Positions 50,220 through 58,413 of a stretch of 64,000 bases of DNA are shown piece after piece. Under the pieces are notes generated by a model that had not been told where the DNA came from, did no database searches, and worked only from the letters and a program-made list of their open reading frames with translations. Made by a program: the position numbers and the translations under genes. This DNA is from Burkholderiales bacterium (GTDB taxonomy: Bacteria > Pseudomonadota > Gammaproteobacteria > Burkholderiales > WYBJ01). The DNA is taken from the NCBI GenBank assembly GCA_020848435.1, contig JADLAC010000051.1:124001-188000 (forward strand). Direction: 5' to 3'. Each line of letters starts with the position of its first letter. Position 1 is the first letter of the stretch.

Positions 50220-51377
50220 TCAGCGCGCGAGCGCCGCGGCCGGCACGTACAGTTTCCCATCGAACAGGCGCCGCTGGGTGCGATAGAACCCACCGCGCAC
50301 GGCATGCCAGCGCGCGTCGTCGCGCCTGACTTCCGCGGCCACCGTCAGTATGCCGGAAGGCATGGAGATCCGCAGATCCATGCCGTGCGCGCGCGCCGCG
50401 CGTGCAACGCCGTGCACGACGCTGCCTTCGATCCGGGCGGCGACGGCGAGGCACATCGAAACCCCGAGCGGCAGCGCACGATGCGGCTGGCCGTTTGAAA
50501 TCACGCGCGCGACGAAATCCGCCGCTGCCGGATCGATGCGCACGCCGGCCAAGGTGCGTGCTTCGGCCGGCTCGGCGACGAAACCGATGAACGGCACGGC
50601 GCTCTTGCGCTGCGCTTCCTCCTGCGAGCGCGCCACGCCCATCGCGAGCGAGGCAGCGATGCGGATTGCCGCGAGCTTACGCATGAGAGCAGCGTCGGCT
50701 TCGATTTCGGCCGGCATCTCGGTGCCGCTCAAGCCGAGATCGCGCGCGCGCAGGAAGACGCAGGCGTTGCTCGCATCGATCATCGAGACTTCGAAGCTGC
50801 CATGTCCCGGTACGGGCAGCGACTCGCATACCTTGCCGGTGGGCAAAAGCGAGCCGGTGATGGCGCCGCCCGGATCGACGAAGTCGAGCCGTACCGGCGC
50901 GCCCGTGCCTTCGACGCCGGGAATGATCAAGTCGCCCTCGACCGCGGCCTGCCCATCCTCCAACGGAAACGTGGCGACGATGATCTTCGACGTGTTCGTG
51001 TTGTGGATGCGCACGCGCGCGCGCTCGCCGCGCGCCGGCACCAGGCCCTCGTCGACGGCGAACGGGCCGATGGTCGAGGACATGTTGCCGCACAGCGGCG
51101 TGAAGTCGACCAGCTCGCGCTCGACCAGGACTTGGCCGAAGGTGTAGTCGACATCCGCATCGGCGCGCGAGGCGGGTGCGATCACGCACACCTTGGAGAG
51201 CGAAGACAGTCCGCCTCCCATGCCGTTCAACTGCCGCCCATAGCGATCCGGGCTGCCGAGTGCCGCCAGAAACAGCGCGTCCCAGTGCGCTCGATCGGGC
51301 AGATCGGCGCGATGGAACAGCAGGCCCTTGCTCGTACCGCCACGAGCGAACACCGCAGGAATGGCTCGTTGTCGCAT
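50220..51377 (-). CDS. PrpF-family isomerase (2-methylaconitate / 4-oxalomesaconate type)
   Basis: A 385-residue protein of the PrpF family, which moves a double bond or interconverts cis and trans forms of aconitate-like acids. ARGGTSKGLLF lies at the N-terminus. The catalytic Lys62 is in SSLSKVCVI and Cys96 in DFTPLCGNMSS, both characteristic. The second half repeats the fold with ISNGQPHRALPLGVSMCLAV. Members include methylaconitate isomerase and 4-oxalomesaconate tautomerase. Next to LeuCD-like subunits and a tricarballylate-dehydrogenase-like flavoprotein, an aconitate-type substrate is favoured. It lies 29 bases downstream of the LeuD-like gene. Confidence 0.92.
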   Translation of the reverse strand: MRQRAIPAVFARGGTSKGLLFHRADLPDRAHWDALFLAALGSPDRYGRQLNGMGGGLSSLSKVCVIAPASRADADVDYTFGQVLVERELVDFTPLCGNMSSTIGPFAVDEGLVPARGERARVRIHNTNTSKIIVATFPLEDGQAAVEGDLIIPGVEGTGAPVRLDFVDPGGAITGSLLPTGKVCESLPVPGHGSFEVSMIDASNACVFLRARDLGLSGTEMPAEIEADAALMRKLAAIRIAASLAMGVARSQEEAQRKSAVPFIGFVAEPAEARTLAGVRIDPAAADFVARVISNGQPHRALPLGVSMCLAVAARIEGSVVHGVARAARAHGMDLRISMPSGILTVAAEVRRDDARWHAVRGGFYRTQRRLFDGKLYVPAAALAR

Positions 51378-51406
51378 GGCCCCGCCGCGTCAACCGATCT
51401 CGCGCC

Positions 51407-51910
51407 TCACGCGCTCGCCCGGCGGCGAGCGACTTCGGCCTTCACCCAGGCGGTGAGCCCTCCCTGCTCGATGATCTCCTGAATGAAGGGCGGCATGGGC
51501 TGGGTGCGGAAGACCTGGCGGTCGATCCGGATCTCGCCGCTCGCGGTGTCGATGCGAGCGCGCTGGCCGACTTTCGCCGCGCGCGCCGCTGCCTCGCAAG
51601 TGAGAATGGGCAAGCCGAGGTCGATCGCCATGCGATAGAAGGTGCGCGAGAAGCTCGCGGCCACGATGCAGCTCAGGCCCAGGCCCTTCAAGCCGAAGGG
51701 CGCGTGCTCGCGTCCCGAGCCGGAGCCGAAATTCTTGCCGGCGACGAGGATGTCGCCGGGCTGCACGCGCTTGACGAAACCCGGGTCGACCTCCTCGAAG
51801 ATGTGCTTGGCGATCTCGCAGGGCTCTACCAGCGACAAGTAGCGCCCGGGGATCATGACGTCGGTATCGCAATGATCGCCCACCACGTGGATGTTGCCTT
51901 CGAAAATCAT
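51407..51910 (-). CDS. LeuD-like small subunit of an aconitase-superfamily dehydratase
   Basis: A 167-residue swivel-domain subunit. DHCDTDVMIPGRYLSL carries the specificity loop, reading YLSLVEP in place of the isopropylmalate or homoaconitate versions, and NFGSGSGREHAPFGLKGLGL supplies the substrate-binding Ser and Arg. The size matches archaeal-type LeuD/HacB rather than the 200-residue bacterial LeuD. With the adjacent large subunit it would dehydrate or hydrate a malate- or citrate-like acid. The 12-base spacing to the large-subunit gene fits one complex. True leucine synthesis is unlikely since leuA and leuB are absent. Confidence 0.92.
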   Translation of the reverse strand: MIFEGNIHVVGDHCDTDVMIPGRYLSLVEPCEIAKHIFEEVDPGFVKRVQPGDILVAGKNFGSGSGREHAPFGLKGLGLSCIVAASFSRTFYRMAIDLGLPILTCEAAARAAKVGQRARIDTASGEIRIDRQVFRTQPMPPFIQEIIEQGGLTAWVKAEVARRRASA

Positions 51911-51922
51911 CTCGCGCTCCTT

Positions 51923-53188
51923 CTACAGCACCGCCGGGTCGACGATCTCGCCCGCCACCGCCGCGGCCGCGGCGACGTAGGAATTGGCGAGATAGACCTG
52001 GGCACCGGCGTGTCCCGCCCGGCCCTTGAAGTTGCGATTCACAGTGGCGACCGCGACTTCCCCGTCGTCGAGCGCGCCGTTGTGGCCGCCGAAACATGCG
52101 CCGCAGGTGGGCGTGGTGACCGCCGCGCCGGCAGCGATGAACTGCTCGATCAAGCCCTCCTTCATCGCCTGGACATAGACCTGCTGCGTGGCCGGCACGA
52201 TGATCGCCCGCGTGCCGCGCGCGACCTTGCGCCCGGCGAGGACCGATGCGATCTGCCGCAAGTCGGTAAGCGTGCCGTTGGCGCAGTTGCCCATGTATAC
52301 CTGGTCGACGTGCACGCCCTTCGCCGCATCGACCGCGACCACGTTTTCGGGCGAATACGGCTTGGCGACCATCGGCCGCATCGCCGCCAGATCGATGTCG
52401 TGGCGCGAGGCGTATTGCGCGTCGGCATCGGCGCGCACCAGCGTGTACGCGCGCTTGGCATGCGCCTTGGCGTACGCCTCGGTCTCAGCGTCGGGCTCGA
52501 CCATGCCGGTCTTGGCGCCGGCCTCGACCATCATGTTGCAGATGGCCATGCGCTCATCGATGTTCAGCTCGGCCACCCCCGGCCCGCCGAACTCCATCGA
52601 GCGGTAGAGCGCACCGTCCACGCCGATTTCTCCGAGCACGCGCAGGATCACGTCCTTGCCGGTGACGAAGGGCGCCTTCTTGCCCCGCAGCTCGAAGCGC
52701 ATCGATTCCGGGACTTTGAACCAGGTCTCGTCGAGCATCATGATGGCGGCCATGCCCGCCCAGCTCATGCCGGTGCCGAAGGCGCCGAACGCGCCCGCGG
52801 TGCCGGTGTGCGAATCGCCGCCGGCGACGAGATCGCCCGCCACGATCAAGCCTTGCTCGGGCGCGAGCGTATGCTCGATGCCGCCTTTGCCGACATCGAA
52901 GAAGTGCTCGATGCCTTTCTCCTGGGCGAAGCGGCGCATGTCGCCGATCAGGCGCGCGCCGGGTGCATTGGGCGCCGGCGCGAAATGGTCGCAGACCAGC
53001 ACCACCTTGTCCGGACGCGCGACCGGCCCGCCGCCCATGTTGGCGAAGTGGCGGAAGGCGATGGGTCCGTTGACGTCGTTCAGCAGCGCGACATCGACCC
53101 ACGCGCGCACGATGTTGCCCGGCTCGACGACGGCGCCGTCGTCGAGCAGGTGCGACTGCAGAATCTTTTCAGCGATGGTCTTGCCCAT
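51923..53188 (-). CDS. LeuC-like large subunit of an aconitase-superfamily dehydratase
   Basis: A 421-residue 4Fe-4S subunit of the archaeal-type LeuC/homoaconitase group, which also includes dimethylmalate dehydratase. VLVCDHFAPAP and VAGGDSHTGTAGAFGAFGTG are active-site blocks. Cluster cysteines are in YMGNCANGTLTDL and TPTCGACFGGHNG. The ending GEVAVATVNRNFKGRAGHAG is the usual substrate-phosphate or carboxylate loop. The length (about 420) separates it from bacterial LeuC (about 470). It is the third gene of the operon, 53 bases after the flavoprotein gene. Confidence 0.93.
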   Translation of the reverse strand: MGKTIAEKILQSHLLDDGAVVEPGNIVRAWVDVALLNDVNGPIAFRHFANMGGGPVARPDKVVLVCDHFAPAPNAPGARLIGDMRRFAQEKGIEHFFDVGKGGIEHTLAPEQGLIVAGDLVAGGDSHTGTAGAFGAFGTGMSWAGMAAIMMLDETWFKVPESMRFELRGKKAPFVTGKDVILRVLGEIGVDGALYRSMEFGGPGVAELNIDERMAICNMMVEAGAKTGMVEPDAETEAYAKAHAKRAYTLVRADADAQYASRHDIDLAAMRPMVAKPYSPENVVAVDAAKGVHVDQVYMGNCANGTLTDLRQIASVLAGRKVARGTRAIIVPATQQVYVQAMKEGLIEQFIAAGAAVTTPTCGACFGGHNGALDDGEVAVATVNRNFKGRAGHAGAQVYLANSYVAAAAAVAGEIVDPAVL

Positions 53189-53241
53189 GAGCCTCTACCG
53201 TTTCGATAAGCGTCGTTGCGATGACACGCAAGGCGCGCGAG

Positions 53242-54729
53242 CTAGCCGGCACGCGCGAAACGCGCGGCGCCGGCGCCGGCGAGGCGGCCGAACACCGACC
53301 CGCTGGTGAGCCCGCTCGCCCCGGGGTAGTTGAAGTAGAAGATTCCGCCCACCATTTCGCCGGCCGCGAACAGGCCTGCGATCGGCTCGTGGTTGGTGTT
53401 CATGACTTGGCCGTCGTTGTTGATGCGCAAGCCGCCGAACGTGAACGTCACGCCGCAGGTGATCGCGTAGGCTTCGAAGGGCGCTGTGTCGATGGCAAGC
53501 GCCCAGTTGGACTTCGGCAGCGCGAGGCCCACGGTCGAGCGCCCATCCTTGCTGTTGGGATCGAAAGGACGATCGTCGCGCACGGCGGCGTTGTACTCGC
53601 GCACGGTGCGCAGGAACTGGCCCTTGTCGACATCTCCCATTGCGTCGGCGAGCTCCTCCAGCGTATCGGCGCGCACCTTGGTGACCTGCCTGGTGTGGTA
53701 TTCGCCGAGCAGCAAGTCGTGAACCTTGGCATCGTAGATCTGCCAGGCAAACTGGCCGGGCTGCGCCAACACGGCATGACCGTACTTGGCATACGTGTAG
53801 TTGCGGATGTCGGCGCCTTCGTCGACGAAACGCTTGCCCTCGGCGTTGACCATGATCGCGAAGGTATAGCTGTGACGCTGGAAATTCGGCGTGACGGCAA
53901 GCTCGCCGAAATCGGTGGCATAACGCTCCCAGCCGACCGCGTGACACCCCGACCAGTGGCCGTACGGCTGGGCGCCGATCTTGAGCGCCATCGCCAGCCC
54001 GTCGCCGGTGTTGTACTTGGTGCCGCGCACCTTGGCGAGGTCCCAGCCCGGACCGAGGTAGCGCGTGCGCCACTCGGTATTGGCTTCGAAGCCGCCGCAG
54101 CCGAGCACGACCGCGTGCGCCTCGATCGGGCGCACCACGCCGTCGAGGCGCGCGCTAACGCCCACCACCCGGCCTTCTCGTAGCAGGAGATCCTGCACCC
54201 ACGCATCGTAGCGAATGTCGATGCCCTTCTTTTCCGCCGCGTTGTAGAGCGCATCGACCAGGCCGACGCCGCCGCCCCAGGTGACGATGGGCACGCCGCC
54301 CCAGAACTTGAACTTGCCGTTCACCCGATACGCCTGCCGGCCGTAGTTCGGCATGAAGCGCACGCCGTTGGCCTTGAGCCAGTGGATGGTCGGATTGCTC
54401 TGCTTGACCAGGATCTCGGCCAGGTCGGGATCGCAGCGGTGCTGAGTGATCCGCGCCATGTCGTCGAAGAAGTCGGACTCGGTGTAGACGCCGAAATCGC
54501 TGTTGGCGATTTCTTCTTCGGACAAGTCCTCCGACAGGCGCACGATGTCTTCCTGGCTGGTGTAGGCGAAGCGCATCTTGCCGTCGGTATAGGCGCTGTT
54601 GCCGCCGCGCTCAGCAAGCGGCGCGCGCTCGAGCACCAGCACCTTCGTCCCGCCCTCGGCCGCCGCCAGCGCGGCACACAGGGCCGCGTTGCCGCCGCCC
54701 ACTACGATGACATCGTAGCCGTTCGTCAT
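53242..54729 (-). CDS. FAD-dependent tricarballylate dehydrogenase-like flavoprotein
   Basis: A 495-residue FAD-binding-2 flavoprotein. The N-terminal VVGGGNAALCAALAAAEGG is the signature of TcuA, which oxidises tricarballylate to cis-aconitate. VLGCGGFEANTEWRTRYLGP and the C-terminal FTFGGLRINNDGQVM ... GLFAAGEMVGGIFYFNYPG complete the FAD domain; the capping domain includes HSYTFAIMVNAEGKRFVDEG. TcuA needs the membrane electron carrier TcuB, which is not encoded here. It is distinct from the flavoprotein at 8154-9647. It is the second gene of the operon, 15 bases after the first Bug gene. The substrate is presumably a saturated polycarboxylate. Confidence 0.93.
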   Translation of the reverse strand: MTNGYDVIVVGGGNAALCAALAAAEGGTKVLVLERAPLAERGGNSAYTDGKMRFAYTSQEDIVRLSEDLSEEEIANSDFGVYTESDFFDDMARITQHRCDPDLAEILVKQSNPTIHWLKANGVRFMPNYGRQAYRVNGKFKFWGGVPIVTWGGGVGLVDALYNAAEKKGIDIRYDAWVQDLLLREGRVVGVSARLDGVVRPIEAHAVVLGCGGFEANTEWRTRYLGPGWDLAKVRGTKYNTGDGLAMALKIGAQPYGHWSGCHAVGWERYATDFGELAVTPNFQRHSYTFAIMVNAEGKRFVDEGADIRNYTYAKYGHAVLAQPGQFAWQIYDAKVHDLLLGEYHTRQVTKVRADTLEELADAMGDVDKGQFLRTVREYNAAVRDDRPFDPNSKDGRSTVGLALPKSNWALAIDTAPFEAYAITCGVTFTFGGLRINNDGQVMNTNHEPIAGLFAAGEMVGGIFYFNYPGASGLTSGSVFGRLAGAGAARFARAG

Positions 54730-54744
54730 CGCTTCACCGCTTCT

Positions 54745-55713
54745 TCACTGGGGAGGTATGCGCGCATCTTTGATCACCTTGGCCCACTTCGACATCTCGC
54801 TGCGCAGATAGCGCGAGAACTCTTGCGCGCCGCCCGGCATGGGCTCGAAACCCTGCGCAACGAGCCGGGACTTGAGGTCGGCGCTCTCGACCGCCTTGGC
54901 CGTATCGGCGCTCAGTCGCTCGACGATCGGCCCCGGCGTGGCCGCCGGCAACATGAGCCCGTACCACGAGGCAGCCTCGTAGCCGGGCAGGCCCGCTTCG
55001 GCCACGGTCGGCAGCTCGGGAAGCGCGAGGCTGCGCCGCGCCGAGGAGACGCCGAGCGCGCGCAACCGGCCCTGCTTGATATGCGGCAAAGTCGAGGCCA
55101 CCGAGCTGAACATGAGCTGGGTCTCGCCGCTTAGCGTGGCGACCGTGGACGGCCCGCCACCCTTGTAGGGGATGTGCGTCATGTCGGTCGAGGTCATGCT
55201 GTTGAAGAGCACCATGGCGAGATGGGTGATGTTGCCCGTGCCGCCCGAGGCGTAATTGAGCTCGCCGGGACGCTTCTTCGCCAGCGCGATCAGCTCGGGG
55301 ACCTTGCGCACCGGCAGCGACGGGTGTACCACCAAGGCCGAAGGACCGGCACCGACCAGCGACACCGGGGCGAAATCCTTGGTCACGTCGAACGGCAGGC
55401 TCACGAACAGCGACGGAATGGCGATGGTGGCATTGGCGAGCAGCACGCTGTAGCCATCCGGCGCCGCGCGCGCCAACAGGTCGGCGGCCAGGTTCCCCGA
55501 AGCTCCCGGTCGATTGTCGACGATCACGGGCTGCTTCAGGATCTCCGTGAGCTTCTGCGCGACCGCTCGGGCCGCGATGTCGGTGGCCCCGCCGGGCGCG
55601 AAACCGACCATGAGCCGCACCGGCTTGGCGGGATATTGCTGGGCCTCGACCGCGTGCGCAGCGAGCGCGAGCGTGCCGGCGCACGAGACTGCCACGTTCA
55701 ATAGTCGCTTCAC
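54745..55713 (-). CDS. Bug/TctC-family solute-binding receptor
   Basis: A 322-residue receptor, first gene of the 13-gene operon. The start is a GTG at 55713 with no strong ribosome-binding site; the signal VKRLLNVAVSCAGTLALAAH ends near AVEA-QQYPAKP. Loops: GFAPGGATDIAAR, DNRPGASGNLA and HIPYKGGGPSTVATLSGETQ. The segment AGLPGYEAASWYGLMLPAA is standard. A receptor in first position, next to the divergent regulator, fits a gene induced by its own ligand. Confidence 0.93.
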   Translation of the reverse strand: MKRLLNVAVSCAGTLALAAHAVEAQQYPAKPVRLMVGFAPGGATDIAARAVAQKLTEILKQPVIVDNRPGASGNLAADLLARAAPDGYSVLLANATIAIPSLFVSLPFDVTKDFAPVSLVGAGPSALVVHPSLPVRKVPELIALAKKRPGELNYASGGTGNITHLAMVLFNSMTSTDMTHIPYKGGGPSTVATLSGETQLMFSSVASTLPHIKQGRLRALGVSSARRSLALPELPTVAEAGLPGYEAASWYGLMLPAATPGPIVERLSADTAKAVESADLKSRLVAQGFEPMPGGAQEFSRYLRSEMSKWAKVIKDARIPPQ

Positions 55714-56028
55714 CCTGGTGTCCCGAATCTGAAGTTGGTCACTGCATCGCCGCAGGCCGGATCCGCCGCACCGGCATCCGGATAGGCGGCCAAGCGGGGC
55801 CCGGGCTCGCCGGGCATTCGCGGCGCGGCGCCGATCCGCTGCATCCATCGCGGGGCGGTTTCGGTTCGTTCCCGCGGCCGAAAATGCGGACTGTTCGGCG
55901 CAGCCGCCCCGAGCCGATGGCGCTTGCCGAACGCTCGCGACGCGCGGCGGGAAATCTAGCAGGACCGACGATAGCTCGCCAGAATATTGAATTATTATTG
56001 GATCACCGTTCGGCATACTGATCGCGCC
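55714..56028. promoter_or_regulatory. divergent control region between the 13-gene operon and its LysR gene
   Basis: This 315-base gap has no credible gene. Most of it is very GC-rich, but 55981-56000 (AGAATATTGAATTATTATTG) is a sharp AT-rich patch 30-50 bases before the LysR start. CysB-type regulators bind AT-rich sites upstream of targets, so this is the best candidate for the operator and for a -35/-10 region. No exact hexamer pair at normal spacing was found. Confidence 0.45.
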
Positions 56029-56973
56029 ATGAAATTGCAGCAGCTACGCTACATCTGGGAAGTCCACCGCCACGGCAACCATATCTCGGCCGCGGCCGAA
56101 GCGCTGCATACTTCGCAGCCGGGCATCAGCAAGCAGATCCAGCTGCTGGAGGCCGAGCTCGGATTCGAAGTCTTTCAGCGCAAGCGCAATCGCATCGTCG
56201 GCGTCACCGATCCGGGACGCGAGGTGCTCGATATCGCGCAACGCATGCTGGCCGATGCCGATAACCTGAAGAGCGTGCGGGAGGATTTCGCCGCGCGCGA
56301 CGGCGGCCGCTTGATCCTCGCCACCACGCATACGCAGGCGCGTTACGTCCTGCCGCGCGTGATCGAGCAGTTCGTGCGCCGCTGGCCCACGGTGCGCCTT
56401 GGCCTGCGCCAGGGCAACCCCACCCAGATCTGCGAGCTGGTAGAGGCCGGAGAGGCCGATATCGCGGTCGGGACCGAGACCACGCGCGACTTTCCGAACC
56501 TCGTCATGCTGCCGTGCTTCGAGCTCAGCCGCAGCGTCATCGCCAAGGCCGGTCACCCGCTGCTCGATGCGAAGCGGCTCACGTTGAAGGAGATCGCCAA
56601 GTATCCCATCATCACCTACGACCCGTCGTTCAGCGGTCGCTGGAAGGTGATGAACGCCTTCAAGCAAGCGGGCATCGAGACCAACGTGATCTTCGGCGCG
56701 ATGGATGCCGACGTGAGCAAGACCTATGTCGAGCTCGGCCTCGGCATCGCCATCCTCACGACGGTCGCCTACGATCGCACGCACGACATCAACCTGCGCG
56801 CGCGCGATGCGAGCCATCTGTTCGAGCCCAGCACCACCTTCGTCACGCTGCGGCCGAACAGCTACCTGCGCAAGTACGCGCTCGACTTCATTTCGCTGCT
56901 CGCGCCCGCGCTGACGCCGGAGGTGGTGCGCGCCGCGTTGCGCCGTCCGAGCCGAGCTGCGGCCGCACGCTGA
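56029..56973 (+). CDS. CysB/Cbl-type LysR transcriptional regulator
   Basis: A 314-residue LysR protein of the CysB branch. MKLQQLRYIWEVHRHGNHIS and LHTSQPGISKQIQLLEAELG form the helix-turn-helix region almost as in CysB/Cbl. The effector domain includes LILATTHTQARYVLPRVIEQ, a strongly CysB-like segment with the Thr-Thr-His-Thr-Gln sulfate/effector loop, and GAMDADVSKTYVELGLGIAI. The ATG at 56029 matches the family start. CysB-type proteins usually answer sulfur status through O-acetylserine or sulfate. The adjacent operon shows no sulfur genes except a sulfopyruvate-decarboxylase-like pair, so either the effector has changed or a sulfonate is involved. Confidence 0.93.
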   Translation: MKLQQLRYIWEVHRHGNHISAAAEALHTSQPGISKQIQLLEAELGFEVFQRKRNRIVGVTDPGREVLDIAQRMLADADNLKSVREDFAARDGGRLILATTHTQARYVLPRVIEQFVRRWPTVRLGLRQGNPTQICELVEAGEADIAVGTETTRDFPNLVMLPCFELSRSVIAKAGHPLLDAKRLTLKEIAKYPIITYDPSFSGRWKVMNAFKQAGIETNVIFGAMDADVSKTYVELGLGIAILTTVAYDRTHDINLRARDASHLFEPSTTFVTLRPNSYLRKYALDFISLLAPALTPEVVRAALRRPSRAAAAR

Positions 56974-56979
56974 AAGACC

Positions 56980-57002
56980 GGGCCAGGGTCGCACCCTGGT
57001 CC
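56980..57002 (+). terminator. strong hairpin after the CysB-type regulator gene
   Basis: CCAGGGT (56983-56989) and ACCCTGG (56993-56999) are perfectly complementary around CGC, and three outer pairs, one of them G-T, extend the stem to ten. It begins six bases after the stop codon. There is no T-run. It is also a member of the GGTCCGACC-type element family. Confidence 0.5.
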
Positions 57003-57105
57003 GAAGACGTGCCGCGGGCGCGCTCGTGTGCGATCATGGCGCACCGGCTCGGGCCTGCGTCCGATGGTGCGCCGACCCGGCGTCGTTGCAACCGGAATTC
57101 CCGCA

Positions 57106-58209
57106 ATGAGCGTCCCACATAGCATCCGCACCTGGCTCACCGAGCGCCTCGGCGTGCGCTATCCGATCATCCAGGCGCCCATGGCCGGCGGGCCGACTAC
57201 CGCCGAGCTGGTGGCCGCGGTCGGCAATGCCGGCGCGCTCGGCTCGCTCGGGCTCGCCTATGCCGAGCCCGCCGCGATGCGCGCGCAAGTCGAAGCCGTG
57301 CGCGCGCTCACGCCGGCGCCGATCCACATCAATCTGTTCGTCGAGAATGCGCCCGCGCCGCCGAGCACCTCGCAGATGCGCGCGGCGCTGGCGGCGCTCG
57401 AGCCGATGTACGCCGCGCTGGGGATCGCCGCGCCGCGGCAGACCGACGCTCCGTTCGCGCCCGATCTCGATGCGCAGGTGCAGGCGGCGATCGCACTTCG
57501 GCCCGCCGTGCTCAGCACGCATTTCCGCCAACTGACGGCAGGCACGATCGCCGAGCTGCGTGCGCGCAACATCCTGGTGGCCGCCTGCGCCACCAACCTC
57601 GCGGAGGCGCGGCACGTCGAATCGCTCGGCGTCGACTTCATCATCGCCCAGGGCGCCGAGGCGGGCGGCCATCGCGGCACGTTCATCGGCGCCGCCGAAG
57701 ACTCGATGATAGGAACGATGGCGCTGGTGCGAACGCTCGTGCGCGAATGCTCGCTGCCGGTGGTGGCAGCGGGCGGCATCATGGACGGCGCCGGGCTGGC
57801 GGCAGCGCTGGCGCTCGGCGCGTGCGCCGTCCAGATGGGCACGGCGTTTCTGCCGGTGGAGGAAAGCGGAGCCTCCGAGGCACACAAGCAGGCGCTGTTC
57901 GAGCGAACCGATGCCGGCACCACGATTACGCGCGCATTCTCCGGACGCCCGGCGCGCGGCATCCGCAACGCATTCATCGAGCGCGCCGCCACGGAACATT
58001 TTCCGTTGCTGCCGTTTCCGATACAGAACAAGGCAACCGCGCCGCTGCGCGCCGCGGCGGCGAAGCAGGGCAACGCCGATTTCTTGTCGCTCTGGGCGGG
58101 ACAGGGCTACACCCTCGCCCGGCGCATGCGCGCGGCCGATCTGGTCCGTACGCTTGCCGAAGAATACGACGAGGCGAGCCAGGCATTGCTCAGGGCGATG
58201 CGCGGCTGA
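57106..58209 (+). CDS. nitronate monooxygenase (2-nitropropane dioxygenase family)
   Basis: A 367-residue FMN-dependent TIM-barrel enzyme that oxidises alkyl nitronates, including the toxin 3-nitropropionate, to oxo acids and nitrite. The start ATG 57106 gives MSVPHSIRTWLTERLGVRYP. IIQAPMAGGPTTAELVAAVG binds FMN phosphate-side elements, QGAEAGGHRGTF contains the conserved catalytic His, and VVAAGGIMDGAGLAAALALG and GTAFLPVEES complete the flavin site. Some relatives are enoyl-ACP reductases (FabK), but the lengths and motifs fit nitronate monooxygenase. It is single, behind the LysR gene with a hairpin between, so probably a separate unit. Confidence 0.93.
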   Translation: MSVPHSIRTWLTERLGVRYPIIQAPMAGGPTTAELVAAVGNAGALGSLGLAYAEPAAMRAQVEAVRALTPAPIHINLFVENAPAPPSTSQMRAALAALEPMYAALGIAAPRQTDAPFAPDLDAQVQAAIALRPAVLSTHFRQLTAGTIAELRARNILVAACATNLAEARHVESLGVDFIIAQGAEAGGHRGTFIGAAEDSMIGTMALVRTLVRECSLPVVAAGGIMDGAGLAAALALGACAVQMGTAFLPVEESGASEAHKQALFERTDAGTTITRAFSGRPARGIRNAFIERAATEHFPLLPFPIQNKATAPLRAAAAKQGNADFLSLWAGQGYTLARRMRAADLVRTLAEEYDEASQALLRAMRG

Positions 58210-58413
58210 GGCTTGCGCCGGCAGGTCCGCCACCGCACGACCAAGCTCCTCCCGCTTGGCCCGATCAGTGCGCGCCACCGACGCGCTCGCGCGGGTCGCC
58301 CCCGGCCGAGGTCAAATCCGGCGCGGCGTGGTCTTGCCCGGCGGGAGGCACGACCGCGGTCACGCCGATCGTCGCTGCGTCCGAGCGCCGGACCCCATCG
58401 CCGCCGCCCGCGT

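Noticed and set aside
47950-50286. Very long open frame on the + strand (778 codons) across the operon
   Set aside because: It is antisense to four well-supported genes, its product is Arg/His/Asp-rich with no family motif, and such frames arise from GC-rich codon third positions.
51407-53188. Leucine biosynthesis isopropylmalate dehydratase
   Set aside because: The subunits have archaeal/homoaconitase-type lengths and a different specificity loop, with no leuA or leuB, and sit inside a catabolic operon.
51176-53209. Long + strand open frame of 677 codons
   Set aside because: It is the antisense shadow of the PrpF, LeuD-like and LeuC-like genes, with no motif or ribosome-binding site.
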